64,000 nt of DNA, taken from positions 107,566 to 171,565 of the forward strand of contig CAMCXO010000003.1 in assembly GCA_945883565.1 (NCBI GenBank). The letters run 5' to 3'. The DNA is from Chryseobacterium gleum. GTDB lineage: Bacteria > Bacteroidota > Bacteroidia > Flavobacteriales > Schleiferiaceae. Each line of letters opens with the position of its first letter. Position 1 is the first letter of the stretch. Under the pieces are notes generated by a model, which had not been told where the DNA came from, made no database searches, and was given only the letters and a program-made list of their open reading frames with translations. This document shows, piece after piece, positions 1 through 8,842 of this stretch. The translations under genes were made by a program, and so were the position numbers.

Positions 1-1410
1 GCAGCGCGCTTTCCGAATGCCATAGCCGGATTGCTGAGCTTATGGTTTCTTTACAACATAGGCTTTAGGCTTCATGGGCAGCGGTTTGCACGCTGGTGGG
101 TATTGGCCTATGTAGGGAGCACCTTGCCCCATTTGTATTTCAAATCCGGAATTATTGACCCTTGGTTCAATTTATTCATTTTCGCCGGACTTTGGATGCT
201 GATTCAGTACCATTGGAAACGAAATGAGGTAAAAGGTCTTAAACTTTCATACAAGGCTTGGAGCTATTTGGGTTTAGCGGCTTTGGCTACCGGTTTGGCC
301 ATATTAACCAAAGGTCCTGTGGCTTTTCTTATTATTTCGCTAAGTCTGTTTGTTTATTGGACAATAAACCGTTTTCGCTTTTTTATTAAGCCATTGCCAT
401 TTTTAGGGTATACCGCTTTGGCTTTGGCATGTACCGCTTTATGGTTTGGGGTAGAAACACTTTTTAATGGACCCGATTTTATTGTTGAATTTACCATTAG
501 GCAATGGGCATTGCTAACGACGCCTGACGCCGGACATGGTGGATTTGCCGGTTATCATTTTGTGGTTTTGCTTTTGGGGTGTTTTCCGGCATCCATTTTT
601 GCCGTACAGAGCCTATTAAAAAGAGAAAAAGGAAAGGAAGCCCAACACGACATGCACCTATGGATGCTCATTTTGTTTTGGGTTGTTCTTATTTTATTTA
701 GTTTGGTGAGGTCGAAAATTGTGCATTACTCTTCGATGGCTTATTTCCCATTAACCTATTTGGCGGCGAATTCTTTAAGCAAAATTTCGCAGGGAGAATG
801 GAAGCTTGCCATGTGGATGAAAGGATTATTGGCCCTAATTGGCAGTTTGTATGCCTTAGCCGGCTTTGCTTTGTACACGCTGGGAACCCAAACCCACAAA
901 GTATTACCTTATATTCAAGATGTTTTTGCCAAAGCCAATTTTGGGGCCCAAGTAGATTGGCCTTGGTATACGCTTATTCCAAGTATTTGGATGTTTGGGC
1001 TTATTTCGACCTTTTTAGTAATTATCGCCAAACGAAAAGTGAGGTCGTTGAATATACTCTTGATAGGCCATGTTATTTGGATACAAACGGCCTTGTACTT
1101 TTATGTTGGCCGGGTAGAAGCCTATTCGCAAAAGGCGAATATTGAATTTTTTAAATCGAAGTCGAAAGAAAATGCGTATTTGGCGACTTACAAATACAAA
1201 AGCTATGCGCCTTATTTTTATGGACAAACCCAGCCAGAAAATAGATTTGGCAACAGTAGGTATTTGAATGATGAAGCGCTTGACCGCGAATTGTTTATTA
1301 GCGTGAGAATAGATAAAAAGGACGAATTTGAATTGAATTTTCCGAAAGCTAAAAAGCTGTACGAAGAGAATGGGTTTTTATTCTATCAATTTAAACCTAG
1401 CACCCCATAA
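1..1410 (+). CDS. Membrane glycosyltransferase, ArnT/PMT-like (5' end outside window)
   Basis: The reading frame is open from base 1, so the gene begins upstream of the window; the TTG at base 31 is probably internal. The visible part has about nine hydrophobic membrane segments, a Thr-Lys-Gly-Pro motif after the third segment (TKGPVAF), and a soluble C-terminal tail of about 90 residues rich in Lys, Tyr and Asp. This is the layout of GT39/GT83 enzymes, which move a sugar from a polyprenyl phosphate carrier to lipid A or protein in the inner membrane. The N-terminal catalytic acidic residues are not visible, so donor and acceptor cannot be inferred. A short gap separates it from the etf genes, which probably form their own unit. 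Confidence 0.75.
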   Translation, partial: AARFPNAIAGLLSLWFLYNIGFRLHGQRFARWWVLAYVGSTLPHLYFKSGIIDPWFNLFIFAGLWMLIQYHWKRNEVKGLKLSYKAWSYLGLAALATGLAILTKGPVAFLIISLSLFVYWTINRFRFFIKPLPFLGYTALALACTALWFGVETLFNGPDFIVEFTIRQWALLTTPDAGHGGFAGYHFVVLLLGCFPASIFAVQSLLKREKGKEAQHDMHLWMLILFWVVLILFSLVRSKIVHYSSMAYFPLTYLAANSLSKISQGEWKLAMWMKGLLALIGSLYALAGFALYTLGTQTHKVLPYIQDVFAKANFGAQVDWPWYTLIPSIWMFGLISTFLVIIAKRKVRSLNILLIGHVIWIQTALYFYVGRVEAYSQKANIEFFKSKSKENAYLATYKYKSYAPYFYGQTQPENRFGNSRYLNDEALDRELFISVRIDKKDEFELNFPKAKKLYEENGFLFYQFKPSTP

Positions 1411-1516
1411 TGCGCAGCTTTTTTGAACATTTAAGCTTTGTGGGTATTTAACTAAATGCGTGCATAATAAATCTGTTGAATGTATCTTCGCACACCCTTA
1501 AAAACACCCAGAACGG

Positions 1517-2263
1517 ATGAAAATATTGGTTTGTATTAGCCACGTTCCGGACACCACATCAAAAATCAATTTTACAGCCGACTTAAAGGCCTTTGATTCC
1601 AATGGTGTTCAATTTGTTATAAACCCTTATGATGAATTTGGTTTAACCCGTGCACTTTGGTTTAAAGAAAAAGTGGGCGGTACCATTACTGCTGTAACCG
1701 TTGGAAACGCTTCTGTTGAGCCAACCTTAAGAAAGGCTCTTGCCATTGGTGCAGACGATGCCATTAGAATAGATGCTGAGCCAACGGATGGCTATTTTGT
1801 TGCGGCTGAATTGGCCGGACTTATTGCCCAAAATGCTTATGATTTGGTAATTATGGGTCGTGAATCTATAGATTACAATGGTGGCCAAGTGCCTGGAATG
1901 GTGGCAGCGCTGCTCGATTGGCCTTTTGTAAATGCCTGCGTGGGAATGGAAGTAGAAGGTAAAGCGGCCTCTTGCATTAGAGAAATTGACGGTGGCAAAG
2001 AAACCATAACATGTTTTTTGCCTATGGTGGTAGCCGGTCAAAAAGGATTGGTTGAAGAAAAAGATTTGCGAATACCCAATATGCGTGGTATTATGACCGC
2101 ACGTACCAAACCTTTACAGGTGATACAGCCTTCGACCCAGGAAAAGCGCACTGAAGCTGTTGCATACGAAAAACCTGCGGGGAAAGCTTCGGTAAAGCTT
2201 ATAGCCGCTGATGCAGTTGAAGATTTGGTTAAATTCTTACACGAAGAAGCAAAAGTTATATAA
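1517..2263 (+). CDS. etfB: Electron transfer flavoprotein, beta subunit
   Basis: A 248-residue protein beginning MKILVCISHVPDTTSKI, the typical N-terminus of bacterial EtfB, with the AMP-binding core (AIGADDAIRI, then the MGRESIDYNGGQVPGMVA segment around residue 115). Length is normal for the family. With EtfA it forms a soluble FAD/AMP heterodimer that takes electrons from acyl-CoA and related dehydrogenases and passes them to the quinone pool through ETF-quinone oxidoreductase. The etfA start lies 13 bases downstream, so the two are co-transcribed. A TATCTTCG sequence at 1483-1490 resembles a -7 element, but no -33 element is clear. Confidence 0.95.
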   Translation: MKILVCISHVPDTTSKINFTADLKAFDSNGVQFVINPYDEFGLTRALWFKEKVGGTITAVTVGNASVEPTLRKALAIGADDAIRIDAEPTDGYFVAAELAGLIAQNAYDLVIMGRESIDYNGGQVPGMVAALLDWPFVNACVGMEVEGKAASCIREIDGGKETITCFLPMVVAGQKGLVEEKDLRIPNMRGIMTARTKPLQVIQPSTQEKRTEAVAYEKPAGKASVKLIAADAVEDLVKFLHEEAKVI

Positions 2264-2276
2264 AAAACACGACAGC

Positions 2277-3242
2277 ATGTCTACACTAATTTTCGCCGAA
2301 ACCTGGGAAGGTCATTTTAAGAAAGCCACTTACGAAGCCGTATCATATGGAGCCAAAGTGGCACAAATGCAAGGCAGTGAGGCCGTGGCCGTGGTTTTAG
2401 GTAATTGTCACGACGATTTATCGGTTTTAGGCAAATACGGAGCCCAAAAGGTTTTACACCTCGCATCGGAAAGCTTAAACCATTTTAATCCCAAAAACCA
2501 CGCATTGGCCATTAATGAAGTGGCCAATAGTTTAGGGGCTTTGGCGGTGGTGGTTTCAGGTACGTTTAATGGAAAATCCATTGTGCCTGCATTGGCCATA
2601 GCCTTAAAAGCCTCGCCCATAACCAATATTTGCGCTTTGCCTGATTCGGTTCGACCCTTGCGTGTTAAACGTTCGGCTTTTTCGAGCAAAGGGTATGTAG
2701 TATTCGAAAGCCAATTAGAAAAAAGCATTTTGAGCATAATTCCTAATGGTATTGGCGTTCACGAAATTCCGGCAAGCCCCGAAGTATCGAGCTTTGATTT
2801 TCAGCCTGCTTCATCTAACACCCAATTGGTTTCAGTGGATAGGGCCAAGGGCAGCATTCCATTGCCTGAGGCTGAAATTGTGGTATCGGGTGGCCGCGGT
2901 TTAAAAGGCCCTGAAAACTGGAAGATGTTGGAAGAATTGGCCGAGGTTTTGGGTGCCGGCACCGCTTGTTCAAAACCGGTTTCAGATATGCACTGGAGGC
3001 CTCATAGCGAACACGTAGGTCAAACCGGCATTGCCATCAATCCAAATTTATACATTGCCGTTGGTATATCGGGAGCCATTCAACATTTGGCCGGGGTGAG
3101 CAATTCTAAAACCATAGTGGTGATAAACAGCGACTCAGAAGCGCCTTTCTTCAAAGCAGCCGATTATGGCATTGTGGGTGATGCCTTTGACGTTGTTCCG
3201 AAACTTACTGCGGCCATTAAAAACTTCAAAGCCCAGAATTAA
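2277..3242 (+). CDS. etfA: Electron transfer flavoprotein, alpha subunit
   Basis: A 321-residue protein. The ATG at 2277 is chosen because the translation from there (MSTLIFAETWEGHFKK) matches the family N-terminus; an earlier in-frame TTG at 2211 would overlap etfB by 53 bases. The C-terminal half carries the FAD-binding ETF-alpha signature: VVSGGRGLKGPENW, then HSEHVGQTGIAINPNLYIA, GISGAIQHLAG and the INSDSEAPFFKAADYGIVGD loop. It holds the redox-active FAD of the ETF heterodimer. It sits directly after etfB and is followed within 6 bases by the DUF151 gene, so it belongs to a tight run of four genes. Confidence 0.95.
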   Translation: MSTLIFAETWEGHFKKATYEAVSYGAKVAQMQGSEAVAVVLGNCHDDLSVLGKYGAQKVLHLASESLNHFNPKNHALAINEVANSLGALAVVVSGTFNGKSIVPALAIALKASPITNICALPDSVRPLRVKRSAFSSKGYVVFESQLEKSILSIIPNGIGVHEIPASPEVSSFDFQPASSNTQLVSVDRAKGSIPLPEAEIVVSGGRGLKGPENWKMLEELAEVLGAGTACSKPVSDMHWRPHSEHVGQTGIAINPNLYIAVGISGAIQHLAGVSNSKTIVVINSDSEAPFFKAADYGIVGDAFDVVPKLTAAIKNFKAQN

Positions 3243-3248
3243 TTGGCT

Positions 3249-3839
3249 ATGAGCAAAGTGCGTTTGTGGATAAAGGGACTTTCATACAGTCAGACCCAAT
3301 CGGGTGCCTATGCTTTGGTTTTAAGTGAAGAAAATGGTGGCAGAACCTTACCCATCATTATTGGTGCCTTTGAAGCCCAAAGCATTGCCATTGCCTTAGA
3401 GAAAGAAATAACCCCACCTCGTCCGCTAACGCACGATTTATTTGCTTCATTTGCTAGAATGTACAGCATCGACCTCAAGGAGGTCATTATATACGATTTG
3501 CGTGAAGGGGTGTTTCATGCCAGCATCGTGTTCAAAAGTGCCGATGGATCTGAAAGCGTACTCGATTCGAGAACCAGTGACGCCGTGGCTTTGGCTACAA
3601 GGTTTAGAAGCCCTATTTATACCTACGAAAACATTTTAGACAAAGCAGGTGTGGTTTTAGACGATGATGCCGATCCTTTGGATAACCATGAGGACCACAT
3701 CGAAATTCAAAGTGATAAACCAGGAGAGCAGGAATCGGTGGAGATGTTGTATTTACGACTTGAACAAGCCGTAAAAAATGAGGATTATGAAGAAGCCGCC
3801 CGTTTGCGCGACATCATAGGCAAACTTGATTCAAAGTAA
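3249..3839 (+). CDS. Bifunctional nuclease family protein (DUF151) with UVR domain
   Basis: About 196 residues from the ATG at 3249 (a TTG two codons earlier is also in frame). Residues 1-130 match the DUF151 bifunctional nuclease fold: GRTLPIIIGAFEAQSIAIAL, then RPLTHDLF and the SRTSDAVALATRF segment. The last 35 residues (VEMLYLRLEQAVKNEDYEEA then ARLRDII) form a UvrB/UvrC-type UVR helical hairpin. This two-domain form is common in Bacteroidota. The family has been reported to have DNase/RNase activity, but the cellular role here is unknown. It starts 6 bases after etfA and its stop directly abuts the transporter start, so it is probably translationally coupled. Confidence 0.85.
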   Translation: MSKVRLWIKGLSYSQTQSGAYALVLSEENGGRTLPIIIGAFEAQSIAIALEKEITPPRPLTHDLFASFARMYSIDLKEVIIYDLREGVFHASIVFKSADGSESVLDSRTSDAVALATRFRSPIYTYENILDKAGVVLDDDADPLDNHEDHIEIQSDKPGEQESVEMLYLRLEQAVKNEDYEEAARLRDIIGKLDSK

Positions 3840-5264
3840 ATGGCGTTGCACATCGGCTCAATTGGCTTAGAGCCGTTCGCATTTATACTTGCTGCTGCTA
3901 AAAGCCTCGAACCTCTAAGTACTTTGCCTGTAGATCAAGTTGCTGAATTGCCTGTTGATAATGCTTATTATTGGTTAAATCGTATTTTCAGGGGATTTAT
4001 AGGCCTTTCAACTTTGGTTTTTTTAGGGTGGTTGTTTAGTAGCCACAGAAAGAGCATTAACTGGTCGTTGGTGTTAAAAGCCTTGGTTCTACAAATTGCC
4101 ATAGCCTTTTCTATTCTAAAATTGCCTTATGTAAAAGGCTTTTTTGAAAGTATGAGCCGGGGATTTGTTTGGCTGTTATCGTTTGCTGATAAAGGTTCTT
4201 CTTTTTTGTTTGGCCCTTTGGTTGATAAGGCCGATAGCTTAGGCTACATTTTCGCTTTTAAAGTTTTGCCTACCGTTGTTTTTTTCTCGGCCGTTACCGC
4301 AATTTTATTTTATTTCGGATTGGTTCAAAAGCTTGTAAAATGGATGGCTGGGTTTATGCGGAAGGCTTTAGGACTTTCGGGAGCTGAGAGCTTGGCGGCG
4401 ATTGGCAATATTTTTCTGGGACAAACCGAAGCCCCTTTATTGGTAAGACCCTATATAGCCGGAATGACCCGTAGCGAACTTTTGTGTTTAATGTCGGGTG
4501 GCATGAGTACCATTGCAGGAGGTGTTTTGGCTGCGTACATTGGATTTTTAGGTGGTGCCGATGAGATTAGACAAATATTTTTTGCTAAGCATCTAATCGC
4601 GGCCTCAGTAATGTCGGCACCGGCTGCGGTTTTGGCCGCCAAAATGTTGCTGCCTGAAAAAGGTGAAGTGCATAAAGAAGCCGAAATCAACAAACAAGAT
4701 GTAGGCGAAAATTTGCTCGAAGCCATTGCCAATGGAACCATTCAAGGTTTAAAGCTTGCCGTAAATGTTGGGGTTATGCTTTTGGTTTTTATTGCGCTTA
4801 TTTATTTGCTCAACGATGTACTTTACCAAGGCGTGGGCAGTTGGACAGGTTTAAACGATAAAATTGTGACTTGGAGCAGTGGCCTTTTTAACGGGCTTAC
4901 ACTGCAGTCATTACTAGGATTTGTATTAGCACCAATTGCCTGGTTAATGGGGGTTCCGGCCTCCGACATGCTTCAAGTGGGTCAATTATTGGGCGAAAAA
5001 ACGGTCATCAATGAATTTGTAGCGTATGTATCGCTTGGCAAATTGCAAGCCGCCGGAGCCTTTTCAAGCGACCGTTCTGTGGTAATGGCCACTTATATAT
5101 TATGCGGGTTTTCAAATTTTGCCAGCATAGGCATTCAAATTGGAGGCATAGGGGCTTTGGCTCCGAGCCGAAGGCGCGATTTAAGTGAGCTGGGATTCAA
5201 AGCTTTATTGGCTGGCACACTGGCTAGTTTGTATACAGCCGTGGTGGTTGGCATGATGATATAA
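3840..5264 (+). CDS. Concentrative nucleoside transporter, NupC/CNT family
   Basis: A 474-residue inner-membrane protein. After a roughly 45-residue N-terminal segment it shows repeated hydrophobic helices and CNT hallmarks: the GNIFLGQTEAPLLVRPYI hairpin, TRSELLCLMSGGMSTIAGG, and near the C-terminus the CGFSNFASIGIQIGGIGALA motif. These segments build the nucleoside and Na+/H+ binding sites of the family. The start codon directly follows the stop of the DUF151 gene (TAA-ATG with no gap), which suggests translational coupling. It probably imports nucleosides for salvage; the ion used cannot be read from the sequence. Confidence 0.93.
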   Translation: MALHIGSIGLEPFAFILAAAKSLEPLSTLPVDQVAELPVDNAYYWLNRIFRGFIGLSTLVFLGWLFSSHRKSINWSLVLKALVLQIAIAFSILKLPYVKGFFESMSRGFVWLLSFADKGSSFLFGPLVDKADSLGYIFAFKVLPTVVFFSAVTAILFYFGLVQKLVKWMAGFMRKALGLSGAESLAAIGNIFLGQTEAPLLVRPYIAGMTRSELLCLMSGGMSTIAGGVLAAYIGFLGGADEIRQIFFAKHLIAASVMSAPAAVLAAKMLLPEKGEVHKEAEINKQDVGENLLEAIANGTIQGLKLAVNVGVMLLVFIALIYLLNDVLYQGVGSWTGLNDKIVTWSSGLFNGLTLQSLLGFVLAPIAWLMGVPASDMLQVGQLLGEKTVINEFVAYVSLGKLQAAGAFSSDRSVVMATYILCGFSNFASIGIQIGGIGALAPSRRRDLSELGFKALLAGTLASLYTAVVVGMMI

Positions 5265-5348
5265 TGAACCCTTTGCAAAAAGGTGCTCATGCTTTGGTAC
5301 ATCATTAAAATGGCCATAATTGAGTAAAGTTGCCATACCTTAATATCT

Positions 5349-6212
5349 GTGATTAAATTAAGCATTCTTAATAAATGGTGGCCAAAGATCATGGCCATTC
5401 TGGCGTACAGCAATTTGGTGGTGGCCATGTCGGCGGCTGCATTATGTCAGGCTTGGAGCTACATCTACAACGTTGACCTAGGCATTTACCCTGTTCTGGT
5501 GTTTTTTTTAACACATGCCGCTTACACCTATATGCATTTAATGGATGCCCTGAGCCATGCCAACCAGGAGCATCCGGTGCGTCGCTTTTCAAAACGCTAT
5601 TTTAGGCTTCTCTTTTTACTGGGAACCATTAGTGCGTTTATTTCGGTATACATTCTAATAAAACAGCAAAACCTGATACTTTGGTTAATTCCGCCTGCTC
5701 TGGCCTCTTTAGCCTATCCCAAATCCCCCATTTTCCGAATAGGCTTGCGCCATATTCCGGCACATAAAACCTGGTTAATTGCTTTAACCTGGGCCTATGT
5801 TTGTGCGTTTTTGCCTTTAAAACTCGGGCATGTTCAGCCCATGCAAATGGTGCTTGCATTTGGTCAATACACATTTTGGGCCTTGGCTTTATTGGTGGCA
5901 TTTGACCTACGCGACTTCCGTTATGATGAGCCCATTGGCAATTTACCTCAAACCATAGGGCTAAAAAACAGCATACGTCAAGGTTGGATTTCGTTGCTTT
6001 TAGTGGAGGCCAGCATTCTGGCCGATTTTATTAATGATGTTCATGGTTTTTGGATGTTATTGGCTCGAATAATCCCAATTGAACTAAGTTCCTTGGCTCT
6101 GTGGAGAGTGGGGCAAGAACAAAAACCCTTGTTTATTTCTTTTTGGGTAGAATCTATTCCTATTTTACTTCCCTTGTTACTTTGGCTGATGAAGGTCATT
6201 TGGGCCAACTAA
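5349..6212 (+). CDS. UbiA-like polytopic membrane protein
   Basis: A 287-residue protein from GTG 5349; an ATG at 5391, 14 codons later, is an equally good start. It has eight or nine hydrophobic helices and a cytoplasmic-type loop LRDFRYDEPIGNLPQTIG, which resembles the second Asp-rich loop of UbiA prenyltransferases (DxRDxxxD followed by a conserved T-(I/L)-P). The first canonical NDxxD loop is replaced by YMHLMDAL, so prenyl diphosphate chemistry is uncertain. Similar proteins are annotated as hypothetical or UbiA-family in Bacteroidota. It lies between the nucleoside transporter and kynU; the kynU promoter overlaps its last codons. Confidence 0.55.
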   Translation: MIKLSILNKWWPKIMAILAYSNLVVAMSAAALCQAWSYIYNVDLGIYPVLVFFLTHAAYTYMHLMDALSHANQEHPVRRFSKRYFRLLFLLGTISAFISVYILIKQQNLILWLIPPALASLAYPKSPIFRIGLRHIPAHKTWLIALTWAYVCAFLPLKLGHVQPMQMVLAFGQYTFWALALLVAFDLRDFRYDEPIGNLPQTIGLKNSIRQGWISLLLVEASILADFINDVHGFWMLLARIIPIELSSLALWRVGQEQKPLFISFWVESIPILLPLLLWLMKVIWAN

Positions 6213-6230
6213 ACATTGCGTTTACATTTG
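6199..6230 (+). promoter_or_regulatory. Predicted promoter of kynU-kmo
   Basis: TTTG at 6199-6202, a 20-base spacer, then an exact Bacteroidota -7 element TACATTTG at 6223-6230. The kynU ATG begins 6 bases after the -7 box, so the transcript would start at or next to the start codon (leaderless). The promoter overlaps the last codons of the upstream gene. Its presence also argues against the TTG at 6216 as the kynU start. Confidence 0.65.
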
Positions 6231-6236
6231 AAGAAC

Positions 6237-7505
6237 ATGGAAACCCTTAGCCAAATTCGAGAAATAGATAAAGCCGATGCTTTAAATCATTTTCGAAATC
6301 AATACTTGATTCCGCAAGCACCGGATGGAAGTTCTTGTATTTATTTAACCGGTAATTCACTCGGCTTGCAGCCTTTAGGTGCGAGAAAGTACATATTGGA
6401 AGAACTTGAAGACTGGGCCAAATGGGGGGTAGAAGGCCATGTTCACAGCCGCCGGCCTTGGGTTAATTACCACCGCTTTTTTTCTGATTCTTTGGCTAAA
6501 ATAGTAGGCGCTAAAAGCGAAGAAGTGGTGGCAATGAATGGATTAACCACTAATTTACACCTTTTGATGGTGAGCTTTTACCGACCAAAAGGACTACGAA
6601 GAAAAATAATCTGCGAAGCCAAGGCTTTTCCAAGCGATTTATATGCTTTCAAAAGCCAAATTCGGTTTCACGGAGGGCAAGAAAGCGATTTAATTGGTTT
6701 AAAACCCCGAAATGGTGAGCATTTGTTGCGAACCGAAGATATTTTGCAAGCCATAGAAGAGGTCGGTAACGAACTAGCGCTTTGCCTTTTAGGAGGGGTT
6801 AATTATTATACAGGCCAATGGTTTGATATGCCACAAATAACACTGGCTGCGAAAGCACACGGGGCTTTTGTTGGATGGGATTTGGCACATGCGGCTGGCA
6901 ATGTGCCTCTAGAACTGCATAAATGGCAAGTAGATTTTGCCGTTTGGTGCAGCTACAAATATTTAAATAGTGGTCCAGGTGGTGTAAGTGGAGTTTTTAT
7001 TCATGAAAAACACCATGGCCTTAACCATATTCCACGATTTGAAGGTTGGTGGGGACATAATGCTGAAAACCGATTTAAAATGCCCGATAACTTCGAGCCC
7101 ATGCCTACGGCCGAAGCTTGGCAACTGTCTAATGCACCTATATTAAGCATGGCCGCTCACCGCGCTGCACTCGATTTATTCGACGAGGCCGGAATGCCCG
7201 CTTTGCGCGAAAAAAGTCTTAAATTAACGGCATACCTCGAATCTATTTTAAACAGTGTTCAAGAACGCTTTAAGACAGGTTGGGAAATTATAAGTCCTAA
7301 AAATCCAAACGAAAGAGGCTGTCAGTTGTCTTTGTTAACTGGGGCGGATGGTAAAAATCTATTCGACTATTTAACAGCAAAAGGTGTTGTGGCCGATTGG
7401 CGAGAACCGAATGTAATTAGAATGGCGGCGGTCCCTATGTACAATTCTTTCGAAGATTTATTCAACCTTCAAAACCATTTGCTCCATTATTATGAACAAG
7501 CCTAA
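6237..7505 (+). CDS. kynU: Kynureninase
   Basis: 422 residues from ATG 6237. It is a PLP-dependent fold-type I enzyme that cleaves kynurenine or 3-hydroxykynurenine to anthranilate or 3-hydroxyanthranilate plus alanine. Visible landmarks are CIYLTGNSLGLQP near the N-terminus, GVEGHVHSRRPW, the PLP-Asp segment GWDLAHAAGN and the Schiff-base lysine in WCSYKYLNSGPGG (about Lys241), followed by the RFEGWWGHN loop. Length is typical. It overlaps kmo by 14 bases, which is strong evidence of an operon. The next enzyme of the NAD route (3-hydroxyanthranilate dioxygenase) and the entry enzyme (tryptophan dioxygenase) are not in this window. Confidence 0.95.
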   Translation: METLSQIREIDKADALNHFRNQYLIPQAPDGSSCIYLTGNSLGLQPLGARKYILEELEDWAKWGVEGHVHSRRPWVNYHRFFSDSLAKIVGAKSEEVVAMNGLTTNLHLLMVSFYRPKGLRRKIICEAKAFPSDLYAFKSQIRFHGGQESDLIGLKPRNGEHLLRTEDILQAIEEVGNELALCLLGGVNYYTGQWFDMPQITLAAKAHGAFVGWDLAHAAGNVPLELHKWQVDFAVWCSYKYLNSGPGGVSGVFIHEKHHGLNHIPRFEGWWGHNAENRFKMPDNFEPMPTAEAWQLSNAPILSMAAHRAALDLFDEAGMPALREKSLKLTAYLESILNSVQERFKTGWEIISPKNPNERGCQLSLLTGADGKNLFDYLTAKGVVADWREPNVIRMAAVPMYNSFEDLFNLQNHLLHYYEQA

Positions 7506-8838
7506 ACACATTGCCATTACCGGAGCCGGGTTAGTCGGCTCTTTGCTAAGCGTTTATATGGCCAAGAGGGGTTTCAAAGTAGACGTTTATGAGCGAAGGC
7601 CGGATTCGCGCAAAACCCAGGTTTACCAGGGACGTTCCATCAATTTAGCGCTTAGCGATAGAGGCTGGAAAGCTTTAGAGGGTGTAGGATTGGCTGATAA
7701 GGTAAAATCGATTGCCATTCCGATGTACCGCCGGGTAATGCATAGTATCGAAGGCAATCTTAGTTATCAACCTTATGGCAAAAACAATCAGGCCATTTAT
7801 TCAGTATCGCGTGGTTTGCTTAACCAACTTTTACTTGATGAAGCTGAAACCTTCGAGGGTGTAAATCTGCATTTCGAACACAGTTGTAAGGAAATTGACT
7901 GGCAGAATGCTCGATTGAGTTTTCAAAATGAAAGCGGCAGCATTATTGAATCGGAATTCGATTATGTTTTTGGTGCGGACGGGGCGTTTTCGGCCGTTCG
8001 AAACGCCTTGATGAAAACAGACCGTTTTAGTTACGAACAAGAGTATATAGACCACGGATACAAAGAATTAAGCATTCCAGCAGCAGCCAATGGCGGCTTT
8101 CAAATGGAAAAAGAAGCACTTCATATTTGGCCAAGAGGCGAGTATATGCTGATTGCATTACCCAACCCGGATGCCACTTTTACCTGTACGCTATTCTTTC
8201 CTTTCGAGGGTCAACATTCGTTTTCAACCCTTAATACACCGCAAAAAGCAAGGGCTTTTTTTGAAACTGTTTTCCCAGATGCACTATCCCTTATGCCCCA
8301 TTTCGATAACGAATGGAGTCAAAATCCAAACAGCTCGCTGTGTATTATTCGCTGCAAACCCTGGATAAAAGGGAAAACCGCCTTAATTGGCGATGCAGCC
8401 CATGCCATTGTACCTTTTTATGGCCAAGGCATGAATGCCGGATTTGAAGACTGTCGAATTCTTAACGACATACTTGAAAACAGCAACAACTGGTTTGAGG
8501 CCATGGAAATATATAATAATGCAAGAAAATCTAGTGGAGATGCCATTGCAGAATTGGCCATGCGCAACTTCATTGAAATGCGTGATTTAACGGCCGATCC
8601 GGTTTTCTTGCTTCGTAAAAAAATTGAAGCCCGTTTTGCCGACCGTTACCCCAGCCTTTGGACACCCCTTTACAGCATGGTAACCTTTAGCCATATGCCT
8701 TATGAGGAAGCCCTAAGATTGGGTAAATTGCATGACAAAATTATGGGTGAAGTGATGCAAAGAAGCGACATCGCCGAAATGTGGGACAGCCCTGAGGTTG
8801 AGGCATCTATTCTAGAATTGGCTCAGCGTTATCTTTAA
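7492..8838 (+). CDS. kmo: Kynurenine 3-monooxygenase
   Basis: A 448-residue FAD-dependent aromatic hydroxylase. The N-terminal Rossmann motif (ITGAGLVGSLLSVYMAKRG), the SINLALSDRGW segment, and the FAD-ribose motif GKTALIGDAAHAIVPFYGQG are all present; the last is followed by MNAGFEDC, typical of KMO. The C-terminal 80 residues (RYPSLWTPLYSMVTFSHMPY onward) match the KMO C-terminal region. It hydroxylates kynurenine using NADPH and O2, making the preferred kynureninase substrate. It overlaps kynU by 14 bases and is followed 4 bases later by an efflux gene, so the four genes may be one transcript. Confidence 0.95.
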   Translation: MNKPKHIAITGAGLVGSLLSVYMAKRGFKVDVYERRPDSRKTQVYQGRSINLALSDRGWKALEGVGLADKVKSIAIPMYRRVMHSIEGNLSYQPYGKNNQAIYSVSRGLLNQLLLDEAETFEGVNLHFEHSCKEIDWQNARLSFQNESGSIIESEFDYVFGADGAFSAVRNALMKTDRFSYEQEYIDHGYKELSIPAAANGGFQMEKEALHIWPRGEYMLIALPNPDATFTCTLFFPFEGQHSFSTLNTPQKARAFFETVFPDALSLMPHFDNEWSQNPNSSLCIIRCKPWIKGKTALIGDAAHAIVPFYGQGMNAGFEDCRILNDILENSNNWFEAMEIYNNARKSSGDAIAELAMRNFIEMRDLTADPVFLLRKKIEARFADRYPSLWTPLYSMVTFSHMPYEEALRLGKLHDKIMGEVMQRSDIAEMWDSPEVEASILELAQRYL

Positions 8839-8842
8839 TACT